In this document: in pieces, positions 7,808-15,142 of the stretch
How the letters are laid out: each line of letters starts with the position of its first letter
Position numbering within the stretch: the stretch's first letter is position 1
NCBI GenBank assembly: GCA_964568525.1
Contig: CAZMPM010000008.1
Location: 1 to 41,657 of the forward strand
DNA length: 41,657 nucleotides
Reading direction: 5' to 3'
DNA from: CAYZPB01 sp964568525
Lineage (GTDB): Bacteria; Bacillota; Bacilli; Tepidibacillales; Tepidibacillaceae
Program-made: the position numbers and the translations under genes
The notes under the pieces: generated by a model
What the model saw: only the letters and a program-made list of their open reading frames with translations
Database searches by the model: none
Told to the model about the DNA's origin: nothing

Positions 7808-8782
7808 TTACTTTAGAAATGTCATTATTAAATTAATCAATAGATTTTTCTCACTCGGTTTAGACTCTGCAAGCATTATAGTAAGTGCAACAAGAGTTTT
7901 GTTATCAATAATCTGCTTATTATTTCTAAACAATGCCTTGTTTTTATCTAGAAAAAGAACAAACAAAGCAGCGCCAATTCTTTTGTTCCCATCAACAAAA
8001 CCATGCCCCTTAACTAAAAAATACAATAAATGTGCAGCTTTTTCTTCTAATGACGGATATAGTTCAGTACCGTTATATGTCTGATATATTGTCGCAATGC
8101 TAGACTTAAAAGAACCACCGCGCTCAACACCGAAAACATCAGTTTCATGTTCTCTCTTCATTTCTTCTATTATTTTAATACAATCATCATACGTCAGATT
8201 GTAAGAGCTCTTTATCCCTTCAGGTTTTCTAATTTTTTGATGATCATAGTCATCTAACAACTTTAAAGCAAAGGTATAATTTTCTAAAACCGAAAGAATT
8301 TCCTTGCTTTCCAGTTGATCAGTTGTTCTGCCCAAAATATCTATTATTTGTAAGTTCTCCTCATAAGAAATCTTTTTATGGTTTATTGCATACCCTTGTA
8401 TCGCATAGTCTTTTAAGATAGATGTCGCCCATTTTCTAAACTTTGTTGCTCTTGGAGATTTTACTCTATATCCAACAGAAATAATCATATCAAGATTAAA
8501 ATATTTGATTGGCACCGACGACTTTCTTAATTTCCCAGTTCTCGGGTCTAATTTATCAATTAGCTGAGTTGCATTTTTTGCAACTGAGCTAATATTTTCA
8601 AGTTCACCATCAGCAAAGATATTATTAATATGTCTTGAAATAGTTGATTTGTTCTTATCAAATAACAAAGATATTTCATCTAAGGTCAACCACACTGTAT
8701 CTTCTTGCGGGCTTACCTTAACCTCAAGAGTCATCTCCTGATCATCAAATATTATTACTTCATTTCGACTAATAGTTTCCAT
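7808..8782 (-). CDS. RhuM-family protein with C-terminal Fic/Doc domain
   Basis: A protein of about 324 residues. The N-terminal ~150 residues match the RhuM family (VWLTLDEISLLFDKNKSTISRHI, a DNA-binding-like helix region, then SPRATKFRKWATSIL and YAIQGYAIN). The C-terminal part is a Fic/Doc domain with the active-site loop HGFVDGNKRIGA at residues 260-271, closer to Doc (HxFxDxNKR) than to classic AMP-transferring Fic. Fic/Doc enzymes modify target proteins with AMP or phosphate; RhuM proteins occur on genomic islands. The start was set at the ATG at 8782, five bases after AAAGGAG. No antitoxin gene is adjacent. The coding sequence is visibly more A+T-rich than argS or the lar genes, in keeping with lateral acquisition. 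Confidence 0.88.
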   Translation of the reverse strand: METISRNEVIIFDDQEMTLEVKVSPQEDTVWLTLDEISLLFDKNKSTISRHINNIFADGELENISSVAKNATQLIDKLDPRTGKLRKSSVPIKYFNLDMIISVGYRVKSPRATKFRKWATSILKDYAIQGYAINHKKISYEENLQIIDILGRTTDQLESKEILSVLENYTFALKLLDDYDHQKIRKPEGIKSSYNLTYDDCIKIIEEMKREHETDVFGVERGGSFKSSIATIYQTYNGTELYPSLEEKAAHLLYFLVKGHGFVDGNKRIGAALFVLFLDKNKALFRNNKQIIDNKTLVALTIMLAESKPSEKNLLINLIMTFLK

Positions 8783-8907
8783 TTTTACTCCTTTGGTACA
8801 CACATTATGTTAATAATTATATCTTATATTTGATTATATGGTTCACTGAGTTTTGCACTAATTTCATATGGGTTCAATTCACAGCATCAGACCCTGTGAA
8901 CAGGGTT

Positions 8908-8964
8908 GAACAGTATGGTGAATCACTAAATGATAATGATGTGCAGATGAAGGAGAAGAAATAG
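8908..8964 (+). pseudogene. second copy of the larC1 3' tail (remnant)
   Basis: These bases encode EQYGESLNDNDVQMKEKK followed by TAG. This matches the last 17 codons of larC1 at 7716-7766 (EQYGESLSDMQMKEKE, stop) apart from a two-codon insertion and small changes. Several differences are synonymous or conservative (GAG/GAA, TCG/TCA, TTA/CTA), suggesting the copy came from a once-functional homologue rather than a fresh duplication. No start codon or larC-like sequence lies upstream. The two tails flank the RhuM-Fic gene as direct repeats, so they may mark its insertion. Confidence 0.8.
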
Positions 8965-8984
8965 TTAGTGAAAGAACAGCTGCT

Positions 8985-10973
8985 TTATTTCAAAATTAGG
9001 GCGTCCCAAATATACAGACTTGGTACGGTAAACGTTATAGAACCTTCTCCTACATTAAAAATCAGCGGAATTTCGCTACTTAAGTCTGGTGAGTACATGG
9101 TTAAAGTCTTGCCTTCAGCTTTAAATTCATCAGGGATAGTAATTGTTACTGCAAAGTCTTTCTTCATTTGGAATTCGCCATTATGGAAATCATAGTTCAA
9201 AAGATGAACGACCAATTTCTCTTTATCTGGATATGCCTGAATTCGTACACCGCTTGGAGCCTGATGTCCACCAGAATTTTTTCCTATTGCGGATATAACC
9301 CTTTCTTTTGATACTACATCTTGATAAGCAAAATAGCGCCATCCTATATCATCGCTAAAGAATATAAAACGACCTTCACCTAATTCATGTGTGCCATTGG
9401 TTTTTAGTGTGGACAGCTGTGGCCGTTTTACTTGATTAAATTTTTCGTTCATGCTAGCAAAACGGCTGTCAAATGCTATAACTGTTCCTCCACTCTTCAC
9501 ATAAGTCAAAAGCCCCTCTAACTCACTGTCAGACCACGCATAGCCGTTGACTAAAACAATTTTATCTGGAGTTACTTCCGAAAATTTATCCATATCTATC
9601 ATCTCATATGGGATGTTAGATTCTGATAACATCATGCCAAGTCCGATTCCTGCAGCCACTGGTCCCATGTCGTCCATGTCAGCAACTGGTGGCTGAACTA
9701 TTATTACTTTGGCATTCATTGTGAGATCCTTTAATAGCTCAGGATATTTGCGTACAAAAGCATAATATGGACGCAACCTATTATGATCTGCTGAATATTT
9801 CATGCCTATAAAAGTCTCGTTTAAATCAAACCAGCTGAAGTACCCTCCGTTTGCATAAGTTTCAGCAAACCAGTGGTTTACCAGACTTGTAGCTGCTGGT
9901 TCACCTAGTTTTGTCAATTCACCAAAATCATAAATACTAGGAAGAACGACTGCCCTCTTGCCTTGAGAGATTGCATATTTAATGCTCATTTCTGCCGGCA
10001 TACCATATGGTATTAAAGTGTAAGGCTTTTCATTTCTCCAAGGTAATGCAAGGTATGAGTTTTCAAAGGTATAATAATCAATCTTATTGCTAAATTTTGT
10101 GAATGAATTGCGATCAAGCGGTGCTAAATTAGCAGAAACTTTGATACTGTTCCCTTTTAAAGACCTTGCCAGGTCTATTAGCTCACTAATGAATGTATCT
10201 GACTCTCTGTATAAGTACTCATAATAGTCTAATCCAAAAGGCGCCTCACGATAGTTGTTCTGATACTTCTCTTTAGCATTATTGTTAATGAGATACTCTT
10301 TGTAGTTAAATGTATTGATGTCGTTAATTCCCTTAGCTTTGAGTTCTTGCGCAGTGTAACGTGTTTGCAAATATTCTCCGAAACCTGAAAGACTGTAGCT
10401 ATCCATGCCAGCACCCATAACAACAGCTTGCGATGCACCTCCAGTTTCATCGATGACAATACCGTCTGCACCTTGCGTAAGTTGACTTGTAACAAAATCT
10501 TTTAACCACTCTCTCCAAGCCGGATCCATCAAATTCATATAAACCATTTCTTGAATAAATACTGGGTTACCATCAAAATCTTTGACATAAGCACTCTTTA
10601 AATTATCTGATAATTGTGATACTGTTTTCCAGCTATCGTGGTTCCACAACGATACTTCACTTATCATCTTTACACCAAGACTATGGTAATACTTGATTGT
10701 ATCTGGATTGTTATCAAGATTCCATGCAAAACCGCCCACTGTTGGCATCATAACTTTGTCTGCTTCGTCTGTGTATTGTGGGATGTTCTTATTATATATG
10801 TCCACTTCGGAGGCAGTGGTTTGGTTAGGGAGTACGTTAGCATTTTTGTCATTTGCCCATGGTGGCATTGGCCAAGCGTCTGGGGGTGGACTTATTTTAA
10901 ACACAGCCATAATTACAATTATAAGGGCAACCGTCGCAACTAATCCTATGAATACTTTTAATAATTTATTCAT
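8985..10973 (-). CDS. membrane-anchored glycosidase-like protein (TIM barrel plus GATase-like domain)
   Basis: A 662-residue protein. Residues 6-26 form an N-terminal membrane anchor or uncleaved signal, followed by a Pro-rich linker. Residues ~75-400 look like a (beta/alpha)8 glycosidase barrel: GGFAWNLDNNPDTIKYYHSLGVK is an opening strand-helix unit, and GADGIVIDETGG (170-177) places acidic residues at a strand end as in alpha-amylase/GH42-like families. Residues ~430-515 resemble the glutamine-amidotransferase-like trimerisation domain of GH42 enzymes. A beta-rich C-terminal domain follows. Catalytic residues and substrate cannot be assigned, and no sugar transporter or regulator is nearby. 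The ATG at 10973 has AGAGGA upstream. The gene sits in a disturbed region between the two larC halves and may be acquired. Confidence 0.65.
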   Translation of the reverse strand: MNKLLKVFIGLVATVALIIVIMAVFKISPPPDAWPMPPWANDKNANVLPNQTTASEVDIYNKNIPQYTDEADKVMMPTVGGFAWNLDNNPDTIKYYHSLGVKMISEVSLWNHDSWKTVSQLSDNLKSAYVKDFDGNPVFIQEMVYMNLMDPAWREWLKDFVTSQLTQGADGIVIDETGGASQAVVMGAGMDSYSLSGFGEYLQTRYTAQELKAKGINDINTFNYKEYLINNNAKEKYQNNYREAPFGLDYYEYLYRESDTFISELIDLARSLKGNSIKVSANLAPLDRNSFTKFSNKIDYYTFENSYLALPWRNEKPYTLIPYGMPAEMSIKYAISQGKRAVVLPSIYDFGELTKLGEPAATSLVNHWFAETYANGGYFSWFDLNETFIGMKYSADHNRLRPYYAFVRKYPELLKDLTMNAKVIIVQPPVADMDDMGPVAAGIGLGMMLSESNIPYEMIDMDKFSEVTPDKIVLVNGYAWSDSELEGLLTYVKSGGTVIAFDSRFASMNEKFNQVKRPQLSTLKTNGTHELGEGRFIFFSDDIGWRYFAYQDVVSKERVISAIGKNSGGHQAPSGVRIQAYPDKEKLVVHLLNYDFHNGEFQMKKDFAVTITIPDEFKAEGKTLTMYSPDLSSEIPLIFNVGEGSITFTVPSLYIWDALILK

Positions 10974-11026
10974 TTCATAGTTCCTCTCTTATACAATAGA
11001 TTTAATTGCATTGTATTTATATTTTT

Positions 11027-11054
11027 ATTATATCACTTTATTTATACAATATAA
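11027..11054 (-). promoter_or_regulatory. candidate promoter of the glycosidase-like gene
   Basis: On the minus strand, a perfect TATAAT (11032-11027) is preceded by TTATAT (11054-11049) at 16-base spacing. The -35 match is weak. It lies about 50 bases before the ATG at 10973 in very A+T-rich DNA. Confidence 0.4.
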
Positions 11055-11135
11055 GGAAAAAATTGAAAATTTTAGTTAATTATTATTTAATATTCAGTGG
11101 GTAACTACCAATGGACTGGATAGGAACAGAAAGGA

Positions 11136-11158
11136 AAACCCCACTTTATGCGGGGTTT
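11136..11158 (-). terminator. Rho-independent terminator of argS-larC2
   Basis: On the minus strand the RNA reads AAACCCCGC, AUAAA, GUGGGGUUU and then UCC. The stem is continuous only in this direction because a G-U wobble replaces an A/C mismatch on the plus strand, so it belongs to larC2. It closely resembles the terminator after larC1 (7771-7797) read in that gene's sense. Confidence 0.8.
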
Positions 11159-11175
11159 GTTGTTTTAACCTTTAA

Positions 11176-11667
11176 TTATCTCACTCCCCCACTCGCCAAC
11201 ATCCGCGCCTGTAGGAATACCTGCTTCAGCGGCACATTGTTCGCTCGTGCAATTGCAGCACAGTCCTCATATTCCGGCGATACCTGCACTACTTCGCCCT
11301 TCAATAAGCCAAGCTTTACCGTAACCTCGCCCCACTCCGTCTCAACCTTAATAAGTCTCCGTTCTAGGCGCTGCACTGTATATGGCGTATAGCGGACACC
11401 AAGCGTCGTCGTCTCCCGGAAAAGCAGCTCGACAACCTCTTCGCGAATCTCTTCCTGACAGAGTACATTAAGCACCTGCCCCGGTCGATTCTTCTTCATC
11501 AGCACCTGCTCGACATAGACCTCGTTTACACCAAGTCGCTCAAGCTCCTCATACAGATAACCGTAGAACTCCGGATTCATGTCATCAAGCGATACTTCAA
11601 CCTTCCACATCTTACTGTCAATATGCTCTTCCGTCGTTCTCCCTCTAACGAAGCGTTCCTTAGTCAT
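11176..11667 (-). CDS. larC2: nickel insertion protein LarC, C-terminal half as a separate gene (LarC2)
   Basis: A protein of about 163 residues that matches the C-terminal domain of LarC: VEVSLDDMNPEFYGYL, MKKNRPGQVLNVLC, LLFRETTTLGVR and GEVVQVSPEYEDC are all in family order. In LarC this domain, with LarC1, binds CTP and nickel for cofactor metallation. The ATG at 11667 was chosen because GGAGG lies eight bases upstream; an ATG at 11682 is also in frame. The gene follows argS on the same strand with a gap of under 40 bases and is probably co-transcribed with it. It lies 3.4 kb from larC1 on the opposite strand, an unusual arrangement. Confidence 0.92.
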   Translation of the reverse strand: MTKERFVRGRTTEEHIDSKMWKVEVSLDDMNPEFYGYLYEELERLGVNEVYVEQVLMKKNRPGQVLNVLCQEEIREEVVELLFRETTTLGVRYTPYTVQRLERRLIKVETEWGEVTVKLGLLKGEVVQVSPEYEDCAAIARANNVPLKQVFLQARMLASGGVR

Positions 11668-11705
11668 CTTTGCCGCCTCCATTTACCCTTCCTTATCGTT
11701 TATCT

Positions 11706-13418
11706 CTATATCGTTGCTGGACTCTTCAGTCCCAGTATCTTAAGTCCATGCTGCAAGGTTTTGGCCGTCGCGTTTGTTAGAGCTAACTTCGCATCGCGCT
11801 CAGCTTCATTATCTGTTAGAACCCGCTCCTGATGATAGAACTGGTTAAAAGTCGTAGCCAAATCCAGCAGATAACGCGCCAACACCGATGGCTCCAGTCG
11901 TTCCGCTGCTCTTCTGATTGTCTCCGGGTATTGCCCCAATAGATAGAGCAGATCCCAGCTTGCCTTACCGGTCAAATACTCTCCACTAACCTTCCCAAGT
12001 TCGCTGACATCAACACCCGAACGGCGGATTAGACTCTGAATCCGCGCATAGGAATATTGAATATATGGCCCGGTCTCGCCTTCAAAGTTAAGCGCCTCCG
12101 CCCATGAGAAGTTAACCTCATGCAACCGGTTATTCTTCAAATCATTAAAAATAATCGCACCAACACCAACCGATTCCGCAACCTCTGCGCGATCCGTTAA
12201 ATCCGGATTCTTCTCTTCGATAATCTTGTCCGCCTTCTCAATACTTTCGCGTAGCACCTCTTCTAGGAGGACGATGCGGCCTTGGCGCGTGGACATTTTT
12301 TTGCCTTCAAAAAGCATCAGCCCGAACGGCACATGCAACAGATCTTTCGCCCAGTCATAACCCATCTTCTTAAGCACAGCGAAGACCTGCTCGAAGTGCA
12401 GTTTCTGCTCGTTACCGACTACATAGAAGACCTTAGTGAAATCGAATGTATCCTTACGGTAAAGCGCTGCCGCCAGATCACGCGTCGCATAGATTGATGA
12501 GCCGTCCTGCTTCTGAATAATTGCCGGCGGCTGATCCTCGCCCAGCTCAACGACGAGCGCACCCTCACTCTCCACTAGCAGATTCTTCTCGCGAAGTTCA
12601 GATAGAACGCGCTCCATTTTATCGTTATAGAAACTCTCGCCCATATAATGATCGAACTCGACGCCTAAGAGGCGATAGATTTTCTCGAACTCTTTAATGC
12701 TCTCCTCAACGAACCATTGCCAGAGACGAACCGCCTCTTCATCGCCATCTTCCAGTCGTTTAAACCATTGGCGCGCTTCATCCTCAAGCTCGGGCCGCTC
12801 CTCTACCTCCTCATGGAACCGAACATAGAGACTGACCAACTCCTGAATTGGATTGGTGCGAATCATTTCATCATTACCCCAGAGCTTATAGGCAACAATC
12901 TCCTTACCGAATTGCGTGCCCCAGTCACCAAGGTGGTTGATCCCCACAGTCGTATAACCAAGCGCCTTATAGAGATTAATTATTGCGTTGCCAATCATCG
13001 TTGAGCGCAAATGCGGCAGGCTGAATGGTTTTGCAATATTTGGCGAAGAGAAGTCGACAACGATCGTTTGGCCGTTACCTTCCGTGCTGTTGCCATAAGT
13101 ACTTTCGCCATTAGTGCTTTCACCGGTATTGATCCGCTCCAGCAGTTCCAACGCATAAGGCGCCCGCTCGAAGTAGAAATTCAGGTACGGTCCGGTCGAT
13201 CGCGTCTTAACCTGATTATTCGCGCTATCAGCGTTAATTCTCGTCGCCAAATCTTCGGCAATCGCTTGCGGCGAGGAACGCAGTGCTTTGGCCAGGGTAA
13301 AGCATGGAAATGCAACATCCCCCAGCTCACGATTCGGCGGTAATTCGAGCAATTGATATATCTGCTCCCGCTCCATATCTAAATATTTGCCTAATAAACT
13401 GGTAGTATAATTCTTCAA
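11706..13418 (-). CDS. argS: arginyl-tRNA synthetase
   Basis: A class I aminoacyl-tRNA synthetase of about 570 residues. It charges tRNA-Arg. The anticodon-binding C-terminal domain is complete and the KMSKS equivalent is present (GKKMSTRQG). The HIGH equivalent reads PFSLPHLRST (131-140), where relatives have GH before LRST, so the usual glycine is proline. Residues 98-116 are a short Gly/Ser/Thr/Asn-rich insertion (TGEST, NGEST, YGNST repeats). The TTG at 13418 was chosen as start because GGAGG lies seven bases before it. The ATG at 13433 precedes that Shine-Dalgarno sequence and has none of its own. larC2 follows in the same direction. Confidence 0.95.
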   Translation of the reverse strand: MKNYTTSLLGKYLDMEREQIYQLLELPPNRELGDVAFPCFTLAKALRSSPQAIAEDLATRINADSANNQVKTRSTGPYLNFYFERAPYALELLERINTGESTNGESTYGNSTEGNGQTIVVDFSSPNIAKPFSLPHLRSTMIGNAIINLYKALGYTTVGINHLGDWGTQFGKEIVAYKLWGNDEMIRTNPIQELVSLYVRFHEEVEERPELEDEARQWFKRLEDGDEEAVRLWQWFVEESIKEFEKIYRLLGVEFDHYMGESFYNDKMERVLSELREKNLLVESEGALVVELGEDQPPAIIQKQDGSSIYATRDLAAALYRKDTFDFTKVFYVVGNEQKLHFEQVFAVLKKMGYDWAKDLLHVPFGLMLFEGKKMSTRQGRIVLLEEVLRESIEKADKIIEEKNPDLTDRAEVAESVGVGAIIFNDLKNNRLHEVNFSWAEALNFEGETGPYIQYSYARIQSLIRRSGVDVSELGKVSGEYLTGKASWDLLYLLGQYPETIRRAAERLEPSVLARYLLDLATTFNQFYHQERVLTDNEAERDAKLALTNATAKTLQHGLKILGLKSPATI

Positions 13419-13454
13419 GGAATTGCCTCCCATAAAAGTTGTCTTATTTAGTCA

Positions 13455-13484
13455 ATTATACACAACATTTTTTGTTTTAAGCAA
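13455..13484 (-). promoter_or_regulatory. candidate argS promoter
   Basis: On the minus strand, TTGCTT (13484-13479) and a perfect TATAAT (13460-13455) are 18 bases apart, about 37 bases before the TTG start. thyX diverges from the same region and may use an overlapping plus-strand promoter around TTGTTT (13472) and TAATAT (13495). Confidence 0.55.
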
Positions 13485-13541
13485 GGTATAATGATAATAT
13501 GTAAATTAATAAAAGTATAATAAATTCTGGAGGTTATGAGG

Positions 13542-14306
13542 ATGCCAATCGATTTTACATACGAGGGAAAAGAATACCAGACTTTAGTTGAGCTAGGTCG
13601 TGCAATGCCACTGAATTCTGCAAAGCTGGTGCAGTGGACGGAGAATGCCGACCGGTTTGCTGCTGAGGCTGGTTCGCTCTGCTATGAGAGCAAACCACAT
13701 CTGGCGATTGTGAATCACTGCCGTGATAGCGGTCATAATACGGTGCTCGAGCATAACATCTTTTCTTTTATCAAAAAGGTGCCGATTTTTGTCGCGCGCC
13801 AGGATATGCGAGCGCGTCATGCAAGTTATGATGAGCGAAGTTTGAGGTACGTTCGACTCGATGATGGCGGGTTCGAATATTATACTCCGCCGGTCTTAAA
13901 GAGAAAAGGGAATGAGCAAGAATTGGACGAGTGGATTAAACATCACGAAAAAACCTTTGCGATGTACTGTAAATATACTGATGAAGAGCTAATGGAAAAT
14001 GAGCATGCGCGCTCAATTCTGCCACTGGGGACGGCGACTATCTATGTTGATTCGCGAAACGCTGTTGGCTGGCGCCATCACATTATGAAAAGACTCTGCT
14101 TACGAGCACAGACGGAGATTAGACTACTGTATCACTCAATCACAGATCAATTAGTTGAGGTTTCGCCACGGCTCTTTGGCGATTTAGATATGCCGTGTTA
14201 TATGAATCAAGGTTGCGGCGAGTCCAAACCATGCGGGCTGATTGAGTTAAATCCACAAACGATGCGAGCTATAGCTTACGAAAAGAAACTTGCAAAAAAT
14301 CTATAA
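13542..14306 (+). CDS. thyX: FAD-dependent thymidylate synthase ThyX (variant motif)
   Basis: A protein of about 254 residues that makes dTMP from dUMP using FAD and methylene-tetrahydrofolate. The family pattern is present: HNTVLEHNIFSF, PIFVARQ, and the R-x-R-x7-S signature at residues 90-100, followed by ARSILPLGTAT and AQTEIR. The signature reads RARHASYDERS. The central His of the usual RHR is Ala, and the Asn of the SxNE stretch is Asp. Both changes touch the flavin/dUMP site. The ATG at 13542 has GGAGG eight bases upstream; the one at 13536 is too close. The C terminus carries extra cysteines (PCYMNQGCGESKPC) not typical of ThyX. Confidence 0.87.
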   Translation: MPIDFTYEGKEYQTLVELGRAMPLNSAKLVQWTENADRFAAEAGSLCYESKPHLAIVNHCRDSGHNTVLEHNIFSFIKKVPIFVARQDMRARHASYDERSLRYVRLDDGGFEYYTPPVLKRKGNEQELDEWIKHHEKTFAMYCKYTDEELMENEHARSILPLGTATIYVDSRNAVGWRHHIMKRLCLRAQTEIRLLYHSITDQLVEVSPRLFGDLDMPCYMNQGCGESKPCGLIELNPQTMRAIAYEKKLAKNL

Positions 14307-14321
14307 AAAGCAAATAGCTAA

Positions 14322-15134
14322 CTAGAAAATCCCCTTATATATCAGCTGAATTGCAACTAACACAATTACGATTCGAAGAATTGAAACTAAAGTTTTGCTG
14401 CTTAAATGCGCGGCAAGCGTTGGACCAATGGCGCCTCCAAGATAGGCGCCTATTCCTATTACAAGCACATATGCCCAAATTACATTACCTAAGAAGATAT
14501 GAGAGATACTGCCGATGACACTCGTCAGCAGAATAATAAACATTGATGTCGCAGTGGCCACATGGGCAGGGAACTTGAAAAAGACGATCATCATCGGAAC
14601 ATATATTGATCCGCCGCCAATGCCAAAAAGTCCGGCAATAAAGCCGGCAAACGCCGAAATACCCATGCCGATATAACTGTTAAAACTATATTTATGTTCT
14701 ACCCCTTGCAAAGTGAAGGTGCACGATATATTGCTTTTAACATCTAGCGGTTTTATCCGATCGCGAACAGCTAGGACATAAGTTGTAAAGAGCATCAACG
14801 CTCCAAACAGAACATAGAATATACCGGAAGATACATAACCACCAATAAAAGCACCAAGTATTACTGCCGGACCGGCACCGGCAAAAAAGATTAGTCCACT
14901 CTTAATGTCGATGCGTTTATGCTTATAGTTTGTAAGCGTTGCAGCAGTTGAAGTAAAAATAATCGCCATCAAAGAGAGAGCAACAATTTGTTGATGCTCA
15001 AGTGGTTGCGGAAACCAGCCCGCTTCATTAAAAAATAATAGGACTGGAACGGTTATGATGCCGCCGCCTAAACCGATTAGGCTGCCCATGCTTCCCGCTA
15101 CAATCCCTGTTAGTAACAACAACACATATTCCAT
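14322..15134 (-). CDS. TauE/SafE (DUF81) family anion exporter
   Basis: A 270-residue membrane protein with about eight helices and two TauE/SafE repeats: GSMGSLIGLGGGIITVPVL near the N terminus and FIAGLFGIGGGSIYVPMM after residue 160. Members export sulfite, sulfoacetate or other small anions, and substrates are seldom known. It starts eight bases after the sufB stop codon with AGGGG before the ATG, so it is probably the last gene of the suf operon. A role in sulfite or sulfur-compound export connected to Fe-S biogenesis is possible but inferred from position only. Confidence 0.88.
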   Translation of the reverse strand: MEYVLLLLTGIVAGSMGSLIGLGGGIITVPVLLFFNEAGWFPQPLEHQQIVALSLMAIIFTSTAATLTNYKHKRIDIKSGLIFFAGAGPAVILGAFIGGYVSSGIFYVLFGALMLFTTYVLAVRDRIKPLDVKSNISCTFTLQGVEHKYSFNSYIGMGISAFAGFIAGLFGIGGGSIYVPMMIVFFKFPAHVATATSMFIILLTSVIGSISHIFLGNVIWAYVLVIGIGAYLGGAIGPTLAAHLSSKTLVSILRIVIVLVAIQLIYKGIF

Positions 15135-15142
15135 AATTACCC

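Noticed and set aside
7808..8782. Two-gene toxin-antitoxin pair
   Set aside because: No small adjacent ORF with antitoxin features was found on either side of the RhuM-Fic gene.
7716..8964. Insertion sequence or transposon bounded by the repeated larC1 tails
   Set aside because: No transposase, integrase or terminal inverted repeats were seen. The repeats encode the same peptide tail and look like a recombination scar.
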